A stretch of 64,000 nt of DNA from Parendozoicomonas callyspongiae. GTDB taxonomy: Bacteria; Pseudomonadota; Gammaproteobacteria; Pseudomonadales; Endozoicomonadaceae. How positions within the stretch are numbered: the stretch's first letter is position 1; the number at the start of each line of letters is the position of its first letter. The stretch lies in assembly GCF_023502345.1 (NCBI RefSeq), contig NZ_JAMFLX010000003.1:124001-188000 (forward strand), written 5' to 3'. Made by a program: the position numbers and the translations under genes. The notes beneath the pieces were generated by a model, which had not been told where the DNA came from, did no database searches, and saw only the letters and a program-made list of their open reading frames with translations. Below, piece after piece: positions 7,271 through 15,783 of the stretch.

Positions 7271-9838
7271 CTAGCTGAAAACCACCTTTTCTTCTTTCAC
7301 ATCCATTTTAATTGTGGAACCGGGTTCATATTTTCCAGCCAGAATGGATTGCGCCAGAGGGTTCTCAATTTCCCGCTGAATTGCACGTTTGAGAGGACGG
7401 GCCCCATAGACGGGATCAAAGCCTGCATCCACCAGCAATGCCATGGCTTTATCAGAAAGTTCCAGAGACAACTCGTTTTCAGCCAAGCGCTTGCACAGAC
7501 GATCCAGCTGAATACAGGCAATGCCCGCAATCTGCCCCTTCTCAAGAGGATGGAAAACCACCAACTCATCAATGCGGTTTACAAACTCAGGCCGGAAGTG
7601 CTGACCCACAACATTCATCAAAGTGCTCTTCACGGTTTCAAACTCATGATTATCCAGAGTCTGGATTAGGTCTGACCCCAGGTTTGAAGTCATCACAATC
7701 ACGGTATTGCGGAAATCAACAGTTCGCCCCTGCCCATCGGTCAGTCGGCCATCATCCAGCACCTGCAGCAGAACATTGAAGACATCAGCATGTGCTTTCT
7801 CGACCTCGTCCAGCAAAACCACACTGTACGGACGACGACGTACCGCTTCTGTCAAATAACCACCTTCCTCATAACCAACATACCCGGGAGGCGCACCCAA
7901 AAGACGGGCAACAGAGTGCTTCTCCATAAATTCGGACATATCAATCCGAACCACGGCATCTTCAGTATCAAACAGGAATTCCGCCAAAGACTTGCACAGC
8001 TCTGTTTTGCCCACCCCGGTTGGGCCGAGGAACATAAACGAGCCATTGGGCTTGTTAGGATCAGAAAGTCCAGCCCGGCTGCGGCGTACTGCATCAGCAA
8101 CAGCCTGTACGGCTTCATGCTGACCGATAACCCGGTTATGCAATGCCTCTTCCATGCGCAGCAGCTTATCGCGCTCGCCTTCCAGCATTCGGTTTACAGG
8201 TATACCAGTCCAGCGGGAGACAACCTCTGCAATTTCCTCGTCTGTCACTTTGTTGCGCAGTAACTGCATTTCGGCAGATTCGGCATCCTGCGCCTGCTGA
8301 ATGCGCTTTTCGATTTCCGGAAGCTTGCCGTACTGAATCTCTGACATCTTCGCCAGATCACCGCTACGGTTGGCAGCATCCAGCTCCAGAAGCAGCTTCT
8401 CTTTCTCTTCCTTCAGCTTGTGGGCACCCTGGAGAACTGCTTTTTCGGCCGTCCAGATTTCCTCTAGGTCGGAAAACTCTTTTTCCAGCTTACTGATTTC
8501 ACCATCCAGATCCTGCAGGCGTTTCTGAGAGACTCTGTCTTCCTCTTTTTTCAGCGCTTCCTTCTCAATTTTCAGCTGAATCAGTTTGCGCTCCAGCTTA
8601 TCCATGGATTCAGGTTTGGAGTCCATCTCCATCCGGATACGGCTGGCAGCCTCATCAATCAGATCGATAGCTTTATCCGGCAGCTGGCGATCGGTGATAT
8701 ACCGATGGGACAATTTAGCAGCCGCGATAATGGCCGGATCTGTGATATCCACATGGTGGTGAACTTCATAGCGCTCTTTCAAGCCACGTAGAATAGCGAT
8801 GGTGTCTTCCACACAAGGCTCATCGACCAAAACCTTCTGGAAACGACGCTCAAGGGCTGCATCTTTCTCAATATACTGACGGTACTCATCGAGAGTGGTG
8901 GCACCGACACAGTGCAACTCCCCTCGAGCCAGAGCTGGCTTAAGCATATTTCCTGCATCCATGGCTCCTTCGGCCTTACCGGCACCCACCATGGTATGCA
9001 GCTCATCAATAAACAGAATGATCTGACCTTCCTGCTTGGCAAGGTCGTTCAGAACTGCCTTGAGGCGCTCTTCAAACTCACCCCGGTATTTGGCACCTGC
9101 TAACAAAGCCCCCAGATCGAGGGAGAGAATTCTCTTATTGCGAATACCTTCCGGCACTTCACCATTGATAATCCGCAGAGCCAAGCCTTCCACAATGGCA
9201 GTTTTACCAACGCCAGGCTCACCGATCAGCACCGGATTGTTCTTGGTTCGACGCTGCAACACCTGGACTGTGCGCCGAATTTCATCATCACGACCAATCA
9301 CCGGATCAAGTTTGCCCTGCTCGGCACGCTCAGTCAGATCAATCGTGTATTTCGACAGTGCGTTACGGCTATCTTCTGCGTTAGGGTCATTAACATTCTC
9401 CCCGCCGCGCAGGTTTTTGATTGCTGTTTCCAGGGCTTTTTTGCTGACACCCTGATCCCGCAGCATCTGACCAAGCGGGCCACCTTCTTCCATCATCACC
9501 AGCAGCACACATTCACTGCTGATAAACTGATCTCCATCCTGCTGCGCTCTCTTGTCAGCAAGATTCAACAAACGAATCAAAGGATGTGAGGGCTGAATAT
9601 CGCCGGTAGGATTCTTTACAACGGCAACTTTGCCCAGAATATCTGCCAACCCCTGGTAGATGGTAGCAATATCAAAACCCACCTGAGACAGCAGTGGCTT
9701 TACCGCTCCACCCTGCTGCTCAAGCATGGTCTGCAGCAGGTGAGCAGGTTCAATACTGTTATGGTCTTTACCTACTGCCAGAGACTGTGCGTCTGACAGG
9801 GCTGCCTGAAGCTTGCTGGTTAGACGCTCGGCGCGCAT
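7271..9838 (-). CDS. clpB: Protein disaggregase ClpB
   Basis: 855 residues, the full family length. It has the Clp N-domain, a first AAA+ module with Walker [14 protein letters not shown], the long coiled-coil middle domain (about 410-530) that distinguishes ClpB from ClpA/ClpC, and a second AAA+ module with [13 protein letters not shown]. It works with DnaK to extract proteins from aggregates in the cytoplasm. The start at 9838 is preceded by GAGGGAAAAGCT. A heat-shock-type promoter lies directly upstream, so it can be transcribed apart from the pgeF-rluD genes before it in the same direction. Confidence 0.98.
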   Translation of the reverse strand: MRAERLTSKLQAALSDAQSLAVGKDHNSIEPAHLLQTMLEQQGGAVKPLLSQVGFDIATIYQGLADILGKVAVVKNPTGDIQPSHPLIRLLNLADKRAQQDGDQFISSECVLLVMMEEGGPLGQMLRDQGVSKKALETAIKNLRGGENVNDPNAEDSRNALSKYTIDLTERAEQGKLDPVIGRDDEIRRTVQVLQRRTKNNPVLIGEPGVGKTAIVEGLALRIINGEVPEGIRNKRILSLDLGALLAGAKYRGEFEERLKAVLNDLAKQEGQIILFIDELHTMVGAGKAEGAMDAGNMLKPALARGELHCVGATTLDEYRQYIEKDAALERRFQKVLVDEPCVEDTIAILRGLKERYEVHHHVDITDPAIIAAAKLSHRYITDRQLPDKAIDLIDEAASRIRMEMDSKPESMDKLERKLIQLKIEKEALKKEEDRVSQKRLQDLDGEISKLEKEFSDLEEIWTAEKAVLQGAHKLKEEKEKLLLELDAANRSGDLAKMSEIQYGKLPEIEKRIQQAQDAESAEMQLLRNKVTDEEIAEVVSRWTGIPVNRMLEGERDKLLRMEEALHNRVIGQHEAVQAVADAVRRSRAGLSDPNKPNGSFMFLGPTGVGKTELCKSLAEFLFDTEDAVVRIDMSEFMEKHSVARLLGAPPGYVGYEEGGYLTEAVRRRPYSVVLLDEVEKAHADVFNVLLQVLDDGRLTDGQGRTVDFRNTVIVMTSNLGSDLIQTLDNHEFETVKSTLMNVVGQHFRPEFVNRIDELVVFHPLEKGQIAGIACIQLDRLCKRLAENELSLELSDKAMALLVDAGFDPVYGARPLKRAIQREIENPLAQSILAGKYEPGSTIKMDVKEEKVVFS

Positions 9839-9879
9839 AGCTTTTCCCTCATCGCCAGAATTTCATTTTCTATTTTTCT

Positions 9880-9907
9880 ATATGGCGACTAACGGAAAAA
9901 ATTCAAC
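9880..9907 (-). promoter_or_regulatory. Sigma-32 (RpoH)-type promoter of clpB
   Basis: On the minus strand GTTGAA (9902-9907), a 14-bp spacer and CGCCATAT (9880-9887) resemble the heat-shock consensus CTTGAA-N13/14-CCCCATNT. It lies about 40-70 bp before clpB, where such a promoter is expected. Confidence 0.7.
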
Positions 9908-9916
9908 TGGGTTGAT

Positions 9917-10657
9917 TTACTCAACCCAGATTGCAGAAACCATCCGGCCAGAAGCGGCGCCATCACGGCGATAGGAGTGGAAAAGTTCATCTTCAATCAC
10001 TGTGCAGAGACCTCCGCCAGTGATATCAGTGATACCCAACCGATTCAGACGTTGCCGAGCAATCAGATAAAGATCTCCAAGCCACCGGTCACCCTCACCG
10101 CTGACAAAGGCCTTTTCCGCTTCAGGTGCTGCCTTGATAAAGGCTTCACGCACTTCCGGCCCCACCTCAAAACAACGGCGACTGATTGCTGGCCCCATCC
10201 AGGCCATCAATTGCTCGCCTGACTCCCCCATTGCTTTCACCGTGGCTTCCAACACCCCATCACAGAGACCTCGCCAGCCTGCATGGGAAGCCGCCACTTT
10301 GGTACCGGATTTATTACAGAACAGCACTGGCAAACAGTCAGCCGTTAAGACTGTGCAGGGAATGCTTCTCTGGTCTGCCCAAACCGCATCCGCTTCAACT
10401 CCATATTTCGAGTCAGCCGACACAACGTTAATACCATGCACCTGAGTCGCCCAGCAGGGCTGCTGTTTCCAGCCCCACTGTTGAACCAAATCTTCACCCC
10501 AGGAGGATAACCACTGCTTACGCCGGGCAGGAAAGTCAGGTTCATTCCGTTCTCCCATTGGCGGCCCAACCGGACTGATGGGTTTGGTAGAAACAAATGC
10601 CTTTACGCCAGAAGGCGCAGCCCACTCAGGAAGCAGATAGTTATCCTTCAGAGTCAT
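9917..10657 (-). CDS. pgeF: YfiH/PgeF family polyphenol oxidase-like, peptidoglycan editing factor
   Basis: 246 residues. The conserved metal-site motifs of the family are visible: TADCLPVLF and SHAGWRGL, with an upstream WATQVHGINV. In E. coli this family (YfiH/PgeF) keeps L-Ala-L-Ser out of murein precursors; homologues also show purine nucleoside phosphorylase or laccase-like activity. It overlaps rluD by 4 bp (ATGA), the usual rluD-yfiH-clpB order of gammaproteobacteria. Confidence 0.93.
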   Translation of the reverse strand: MTLKDNYLLPEWAAPSGVKAFVSTKPISPVGPPMGERNEPDFPARRKQWLSSWGEDLVQQWGWKQQPCWATQVHGINVVSADSKYGVEADAVWADQRSIPCTVLTADCLPVLFCNKSGTKVAASHAGWRGLCDGVLEATVKAMGESGEQLMAWMGPAISRRCFEVGPEVREAFIKAAPEAEKAFVSGEGDRWLGDLYLIARQRLNRLGITDITGGGLCTVIEDELFHSYRRDGAASGRMVSAIWVE

Positions 10658-11616
10658 ACTGTTTCGAGCTCCATATCCTGATCCAGAACATCAAGGAAAG
10701 TCTGGAAATCTTCAGGCAGTTCAGTTTCCCACTCCATATAGTCGCAGGTATAGGGATGCACAAGACCAAGGCGACGGGCATGCAGCGCCTGACGATCAAA
10801 ATCCTTGATCGCCGTCGTCAGTTCCTGGGTTGCCCCCTTTGGGAAACGTGGCGGCCCGCCATACAGGCTGTCACCCACCAGCGGGTAGCGCAGATGACTC
10901 ATATGCACACGAATCTGGTGAGTACGACCGGTTTCCAGTTTCAGCTGGATATGAGTATGCCCCTTGTAGCGCTGCTCCACCCAGTAGTGGGTAATGGATG
11001 GTTTACCACCATCAGTGACTGCCATTTTCAAACGGCTGGTCGGATGACGACCAATCGGTTGATTAACAACTCCACCAGCACTCATCACGCCAAAAACAAT
11101 GGCCTCATACTCACGACTAACGGTCCGCTCCTGCAGTTGAGCTACCAGATCATTCTGAGCCTGCATGGTTCGTGCAACCACCATAAGGCCGGTGGTGTCT
11201 TTATCCAAACGATGAACAATACCGGCACGTGGTACAGAAGCCAGCTCCGGGTAACGGAACAGCAAACCATTCAGAAGGGTACCCGACCAGTTACCCGCCG
11301 CAGGATGAACAACCAGGTCACGCGGTTTATTAATCACGATGATATGATCATCTTCGTAAACCACATCCAGAGGGATATCCTCTGGTTCCCAGCGATCTTC
11401 CTCCTCCAGCTCTGCCTCCAGCCGCAGCTGCTCCCCGCCATATAATTTATCCCGGGGTCGAATTGTTTTTCCGTCGACAGTCAGCGCTCCGGCACGAATC
11501 CAGTCCTGCAGACAGGAGCGGGAATAGTCAGGAAAAACCTTGGATGCGATCTGGTCCAGGCGCTTCCCTCCCAGGTCGGCAGGAACGGATGCTTCCAGGA
11601 TTATCTTTTCAGCCAT
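10654..11616 (-). CDS. rluD: 23S rRNA pseudouridine(1911/1915/1917) synthase RluD
   Basis: 320 residues from the ATG at 11616 (MAEKIILEASVP). The longer frame to 11670 adds an atypical hydrophobic leader and is not needed. It has an N-terminal S4 RNA-binding domain (about 18-75) and then the RluA-type catalytic core with the Asp in GIVHRLDKDTTGLMVVA. It modifies helix 69 of 23S rRNA. Divergent from bamD; cotranscribed with pgeF. Confidence 0.95.
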   Translation of the reverse strand: MAEKIILEASVPADLGGKRLDQIASKVFPDYSRSCLQDWIRAGALTVDGKTIRPRDKLYGGEQLRLEAELEEEDRWEPEDIPLDVVYEDDHIIVINKPRDLVVHPAAGNWSGTLLNGLLFRYPELASVPRAGIVHRLDKDTTGLMVVARTMQAQNDLVAQLQERTVSREYEAIVFGVMSAGGVVNQPIGRHPTSRLKMAVTDGGKPSITHYWVEQRYKGHTHIQLKLETGRTHQIRVHMSHLRYPLVGDSLYGGPPRFPKGATQELTTAIKDFDRQALHARRLGLVHPYTCDYMEWETELPEDFQTFLDVLDQDMELETV

Positions 11617-11753
11617 AAATGAAACTAGAATCCCTATAACAACTGAATATAACAGCGTGTATCCGGTCAATGCAGACAGACATACCCAATGACCTGAATC
11701 ATCATCGGAAACACGCCTGACAAGATCAAACCCGGATAGCTTGGGATTAGCCC

Positions 11754-11799
11754 CATGCTGTGATTAAATAGAACGATTAACGCAGTTTATCACAGCATG
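11754..11799. repeat. Near-perfect inverted repeat between rluD and bamD
   Basis: CATGCTGTGATTAAA and TTTATCACAGCATG form 14-15 bp arms with one bulged base and a 17-nt loop. It sits about 55 bp before bamD and overlaps a possible TTGGGA-17-TTAAAT promoter pointing toward bamD. It could be an operator or an mRNA hairpin; I do not recognise a known regulator site. Confidence 0.55.
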
Positions 11800-11851
11800 T
11801 CTTACTCCGGGACGGACGGACTGCAGCGGGAACGCACCTCAGGGATAACCC

Positions 11852-12826
11852 ATGCGATCAACAAAACATATTCTTATTCTGGCCATGACCTTAGTTCTGA
11901 CAGCCTGCTCCAGCACGGAAACCAAGGTGCCGGAGAACCTCACTGAAGCAGAGCTTTATGAACAATCTTCCCAAGCATTGAGCAGCGGGCTTTACTCCGT
12001 TGCTGTCGACAAGCTTCGCATCCTGGAATCCAGATACCCATTCGGCCCCTTTGCCGAACAGGCCCAGCTGGATCTGGTTTACGCCTATTACATGAGCACT
12101 GAGCCAGAAGCTTCCCGTGCTGCAGCCGAGCGTTTTATCCGCCTGCACCCACAGCACCCAAATGTTGATTACGCCTATTACATGCGTGGTCTGGCTTCCA
12201 ATACTGCCGACCTCGGCCTGCTGGAACGCTATGTTCCCGTTGACCTGTCACGTCGTGACCCAGGTCAGGCCCGCCAGTCATTTAACGAATTTGCCGAACT
12301 GCTGCGTCGCTTCCCGGAGAGCCGTTACGCTCCGGATGCCCGTCAGCGCATGATCTACCTGCGTAACCGCCTGGCACGCTATGAAATGCATGCTGCTGAT
12401 TACTACCTGAAGCGCAAGGCATATGTTGCCGCTGTAAACCGTGGACGTTATGTCGTTGAGCACCTGCAGGGCACACCTTCCACTGAAGAAGCTCTGGCAG
12501 TCATGATTGAAGGTTACCAGCACCTTGGTCTGAATCAGCCAGCTGATGAAGCCCTTCTGGTTCTGAAAACCAACTTCCCTGACAGCACACTGATCAATGC
12601 CGAGGGTGAATTTATCGGTCGTCGCATTTATAACGATGTTGATCCATCCCTGCTGAACACTGTGACATTTGGCCTGATTGGCAGCAATGATCCAGCACCA
12701 CGCCAGCGCTCTGAAGTCATTGAGGAAGAAGAGGATTCTTCCATGCTGAGCACTGTAACATTTGGCCTGTTCGGTAACGATGACGAAGATAAGTCTGAAG
12801 CTGTACCCGAACCTCCCAAGCCATAG
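11852..12826 (+). CDS. bamD: Outer membrane assembly lipoprotein BamD
   Basis: 324 residues. A lipoprotein signal ends in LVLTAC with Cys19 as the lipidated residue. The TPR-rich core (about 30-245) contains [21 protein letters not shown] and repeated DYAYYM motifs typical of BamD, the essential partner of BamA in inserting outer-membrane proteins. The usual length is near 245-265 residues. Here about 60 extra C-terminal residues carry a duplicated motif ([11 protein letters not shown] and [11 protein letters not shown]) in an acidic, Pro-rich tail. Single-gene transcript with a terminator behind it. Confidence 0.95.
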   Translation: MRSTKHILILAMTLVLTACSSTETKVPENLTEAELYEQSSQALSSGLYSVAVDKLRILESRYPFGPFAEQAQLDLVYAYYMSTEPEASRAAAERFIRLHPQHPNVDYAYYMRGLASNTADLGLLERYVPVDLSRRDPGQARQSFNEFAELLRRFPESRYAPDARQRMIYLRNRLARYEMHAADYYLKRKAYVAAVNRGRYVVEHLQGTPSTEEALAVMIEGYQHLGLNQPADEALLVLKTNFPDSTLINAEGEFIGRRIYNDVDPSLLNTVTFGLIGSNDPAPRQRSEVIEEEEDSSMLSTVTFGLFGNDDEDKSEAVPEPPKP

Positions 12827-12860
12827 GCTATAAACTGTTTCACAATATGCCTACAGGTAA

Positions 12861-12889
12861 AAAAGGGTCTGACTAGTCAGACCCTTTTT
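12861..12889 (+). terminator. Intrinsic terminator of bamD
   Basis: AAGGGTCTGA and TCAGACCCTT form a perfect stem around CTAG, followed by a T-run. Confidence 0.9.
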
Positions 12890-12916
12890 CATAATCACTT
12901 TTCTTGAGAGTTAATC

Positions 12917-13114
12917 GTGACCACAACAGTCAAGTGCCCCCACTGCAGCAAACCAGTTGAATGGAAGTCAGAGAATAAATATCGCCCATTCTGCTGCGAA
13001 CGCTGCAAAATGATTGACCTTGGAGCCTGGGCAGCTGAAGAGCACAAAATCCCTGGAGCCAGTCAATACGATGATCTCATGTCAGAATCACTGGATGATC
13101 CTAACTACAAGTAA
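12917..13114 (+). CDS. yacG: DNA gyrase inhibitor YacG (zinc-binding)
   Basis: 65 residues, the family size. The four zinc ligands are in KCPHCSKP and CCERCKMIDLG, followed by the WAAEEHKIPG segment. YacG binds GyrB and inhibits gyrase in E. coli. A start at 12917 with TTGAGAGTT upstream is supported. It stands alone between two hairpins. Confidence 0.93.
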   Translation: MTTTVKCPHCSKPVEWKSENKYRPFCCERCKMIDLGAWAAEEHKIPGASQYDDLMSESLDDPNYK

Positions 13115-13116
13115 AA

Positions 13117-13150
13117 GCAAAAGCGGCAAGCCAAACTAAGCATGCCGCTT
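13117..13150 (-). terminator. Terminator after the argJ-Nudix operon, possibly bidirectional
   Basis: AAGCGGCA (13121-13128) and TGCCGCTT (13143-13150) pair; on the minus strand the hairpin is followed by TTTTGCTTTT, fitting termination of the leftward operon. Confidence 0.6.
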
Positions 13151-13167
13151 CAACCTTTCTCAAGAAA

Positions 13168-14106
13168 CTATGACCACCAGGCGGAGATTGCTGCAATACC
13201 CTGTGCACCAAGACGACAGGCCTGGACAAGATCGTTATCCCTCATACCGCCCAGGCAATAGACCGGAAGTGTTGCGTTCTCAATCATTGGCCCCACCTGC
13301 CCCCAGCCCAGAGGATTAGCTTCTGGATGAAAAGATGTTTCCTCAACAGGAGACAGCGTGGCAAAGAAAGCACCAACCTCAGAAGCCTGCACTAATTGCA
13401 AACCACTATGACAGGACACTCCGACAATTTTCCCACCGGAGTGCTTCCACCCTTCCTTATGCAAACTCTCAAGCTGAGAGCTGGTGAGGTGAATACCACC
13501 AACTGAATCATCTTCCAGCCATTCCAGCTCGCCTTTTACTATCAGCTTGCTTTCATGACCGGAAAACAGAGGAACTAAAGATTCCACACACTCCCGGTAT
13601 TGTTCTTTATCCAGCCAGGGAGCCCTGAACTGAACCAGTGAAATTCCCATTCTGAGAGCAGAAGAGACTTTATCGATCAGTTCGCTTTTATCCCGAAATG
13701 ATCCAGTGATTAAATAACGTTCAGGCAATATTGCCGCATTCAGAATAGGGTGATTGGCAGCAGGAAACTCATAATCCCGCAGCTGCGCCTTATCCACCCA
13801 TTCAATGGGCTGCCCTTCCCGCCCATGTGCCTCTCCGGAAAATGCTGTAACCGTCCAGACATCCAGCAAAACAGATTTATCTGAGTAATCGTAACGGATT
13901 TTTATCAGAGGCTCATACTCAGAAGGCAGAATCCCAAGCTCCTCTTCAAGCTCACGACAGAGCGCGCCTTCTATTCGCTCTCCAGGTTCCACTTTACCTC
14001 CAGGAAACTCCCAAAGACCACCCTGGTGCTTATCAGCGGGTCTTTCAGCGATTAATACACGCTCTTCACTATCAAGAATGACAGCAGCTACGACATGAAC
14101 CGTCAT
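13168..14106 (-). CDS. Nudix hydrolase (MutT-like) fused to a thiamine-phosphate-synthase-like domain
   Basis: 312 residues. The N-terminal 130 residues form a MutT-type domain with a complete Nudix box, GGKVEPGERIEGALCREL followed by EEELGI, expected to cleave 8-oxo-dGTP. Residues about 135-312 resemble ThiE/TenI TIM barrels (VGVSCHSGLQL, GGMRDNDL near the end). Such fusions are widespread in gammaproteobacteria; the ThiE-like half is usually of unproven activity and may not make thiamine phosphate. The start codon overlaps the argJ stop by one base (TGATG), implying translational coupling. Confidence 0.92.
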   Translation of the reverse strand: MTVHVVAAVILDSEERVLIAERPADKHQGGLWEFPGGKVEPGERIEGALCRELEEELGILPSEYEPLIKIRYDYSDKSVLLDVWTVTAFSGEAHGREGQPIEWVDKAQLRDYEFPAANHPILNAAILPERYLITGSFRDKSELIDKVSSALRMGISLVQFRAPWLDKEQYRECVESLVPLFSGHESKLIVKGELEWLEDDSVGGIHLTSSQLESLHKEGWKHSGGKIVGVSCHSGLQLVQASEVGAFFATLSPVEETSFHPEANPLGWGQVGPMIENATLPVYCLGGMRDNDLVQACRLGAQGIAAISAWWS

Positions 14107-15323
14107 CAGGTACGATACTCTGCGTTAATGGTGACATAGTCATGGGACAGGTCAGAGGTCCAAACCTGTGTTTCTTTCTCTCCCAGACCCAGAGAAATTC
14201 GAATTGTATAGGCTTCCTTATCCACAACAGCCTGCCCATCTTCCTCCCGATAGGTAGATGCTACACCACCCTTCTCTGCAATCAGAACACTATCCAGCCA
14301 GATGCGTATATTCTCAACATCAAGATTATCAACAGGTGCCCGGCCAGCTGCCGCCAGAATTCGTCCCCAGTTGGGATCAGATGCAAAAAGTGCTGTTTTC
14401 ACCAAAGGCGACAGAGCCACAGTATTAGCAACTGTATGTGCCTGCTCCACAGATTCCGCTTCATCCACTGCAACAGTGACAAACCGGGTAGCACCCTCAC
14501 CATCCATAACCAAGGCTTTGGCCAACTCCTGACAAATATCAGCAATAGCTTCAGCCACCTTCCCAAAGAGAGGATGGTTTCTACTATTAATCAGTTCATT
14601 ACCGGCGGTACCGGTTGCAACCAGAATACAGGAGTCGTTTGTTGAGGTATCACCATCAATGGTAATTCGGTTGAAGGTGTTGTTCGAAACGTCTTCCAAA
14701 AGCTCTTGCAGCAGTGGCTGAGCAATAACTGCATCTGTGGCGATATAGGCCAGCATGGTTGCCATATTGGGATGAATCATCCCGGAGCCCTTGGCAATAC
14801 CGGTAACGGTGAAGATATGACTTCCACTGCGAACTTGGCGGGAAAAGCCTTTGGGGCGGGTATCTGTGGTCATAATGCCTTCCGCTGCCTGCCACCATCC
14901 GTCTTCGGATAGCGCATCAACACAGCCGGGCAAACCTTTTTCTATTCGATCCACTGGCAGGTACTCACCAATAACACCAGTAGAAAAAGTCAAAACCTGC
15001 TCGGTCTTACAACCAAGAAGCTCAGCCAGGTTTCTTGTTGTAGAAAGAGCATTCTGTATTCCTCTTTCCCCTGTGCCGGCATTGGCATTACCGGTATTCA
15101 CCAGCAACGCACAGGGCGAGTGATTCACTCTTTCTTTCGAAATAACGACAGGAGCCGCACAAAATTTATTCTGGGTAAAAACTCCGGCAACACAGGCTGA
15201 TTCAGGCCAGGTCATAACCACTAGATCACGTCGATCCGGATACCGGATTTCAGCTTTGACCGTACCAAGTTTGAACCCTTTAACTGGGTGTAACGTACCT
15301 GAAGGTGCAGCGCCAGTTGCCAT
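14106..15323 (-). CDS. argJ: Bifunctional ornithine/glutamate N-acetyltransferase ArgJ
   Basis: 405 residues. The family autocleavage site Ala-Thr is present in HPNMATMLAYIATDA, with the preceding KGSGMI; the Thr becomes the catalytic N-terminus of the beta subunit. The protein recycles the acetyl group between N-acetylornithine and glutamate and can use acetyl-CoA, in arginine biosynthesis. C-terminal NAEYRT-type ending is usual. Upstream is a second copy of the 289-bp repeat. No ARG-box-like operator was recognised. Confidence 0.97.
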   Translation of the reverse strand: MATGAAPSGTLHPVKGFKLGTVKAEIRYPDRRDLVVMTWPESACVAGVFTQNKFCAAPVVISKERVNHSPCALLVNTGNANAGTGERGIQNALSTTRNLAELLGCKTEQVLTFSTGVIGEYLPVDRIEKGLPGCVDALSEDGWWQAAEGIMTTDTRPKGFSRQVRSGSHIFTVTGIAKGSGMIHPNMATMLAYIATDAVIAQPLLQELLEDVSNNTFNRITIDGDTSTNDSCILVATGTAGNELINSRNHPLFGKVAEAIADICQELAKALVMDGEGATRFVTVAVDEAESVEQAHTVANTVALSPLVKTALFASDPNWGRILAAAGRAPVDNLDVENIRIWLDSVLIAEKGGVASTYREEDGQAVVDKEAYTIRISLGLGEKETQVWTSDLSHDYVTINAEYRT

Positions 15324-15426
15324 ACTCTCCCCACCTATTTACAAGCTTGTAATCGTTTTTTTAATTCTCAAGGTGCATCAGGATATATGATTTAACGGGC
15401 AATAACCTCAACTTCTGGCTCTAACA

Positions 15427-15715
15427 CTAGGGGGCGTTCTCAATTAAACATCGACTCAGTGACTCTAAAAGCGGCCAGATGTTAGAAGGGCTTGTGAAAA
15501 TCGTAGTTATTCTACATTGAGCAAGCCCGACGCAGCTGACGTTTGTGCCCTCTGGGTATGGCCGCTTTTAGAGTCACCCGCAGGGCGCTTTCGAGAGTTC
15601 CTGTAAGCTTCGTTGTAGCGCCTTGAAAGGCAACAAGCATTCCTGCGGCACTACGCCTCGTTACAGAAACTCTCTAAAGCGCTGAGTTCGATGTTTAATT
15701 GAGAACGCCCCCTAG
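15427..15715 (-). mobile_element. 289-bp MITE-like element, copy 2 (inverted relative to copy 1)
   Basis: Same length and terminal repeats as the copy at 2409-2697, CTAG at both ends, and only a handful of base differences in the parts compared by eye. The hairpin order is reversed, so the two copies form a long inverted repeat 13 kb apart. It fills most of the 15324-15733 gap between argJ and the secA terminator. Confidence 0.85.
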
Positions 15716-15733
15716 TCAACCCAGGCCATATAC

Positions 15734-15770
15734 AAAAAAGCCCCGCATCATCTTTAATGCAGGGCTTTTT
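15734..15770 (-). terminator. Intrinsic terminator of secA
   Basis: On the minus strand AAAAAGCCCTGCAT and ATGCGGGGCTTTTTT pair around a short loop, just after the secA stop. Confidence 0.88.
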
Positions 15771-15783
15771 ATTTGATCAATAG

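Noticed and set aside
10597-11445. 282-codon frame on the plus strand
   Set aside because: Antisense to rluD and pgeF, with no start signals or domain features.
13530-14106. Thiamine pathway role for the ThiE-like half of the Nudix fusion
   Set aside because: Such fusions are common and no other thiamine genes are nearby; naming it thiE would overstate the evidence.
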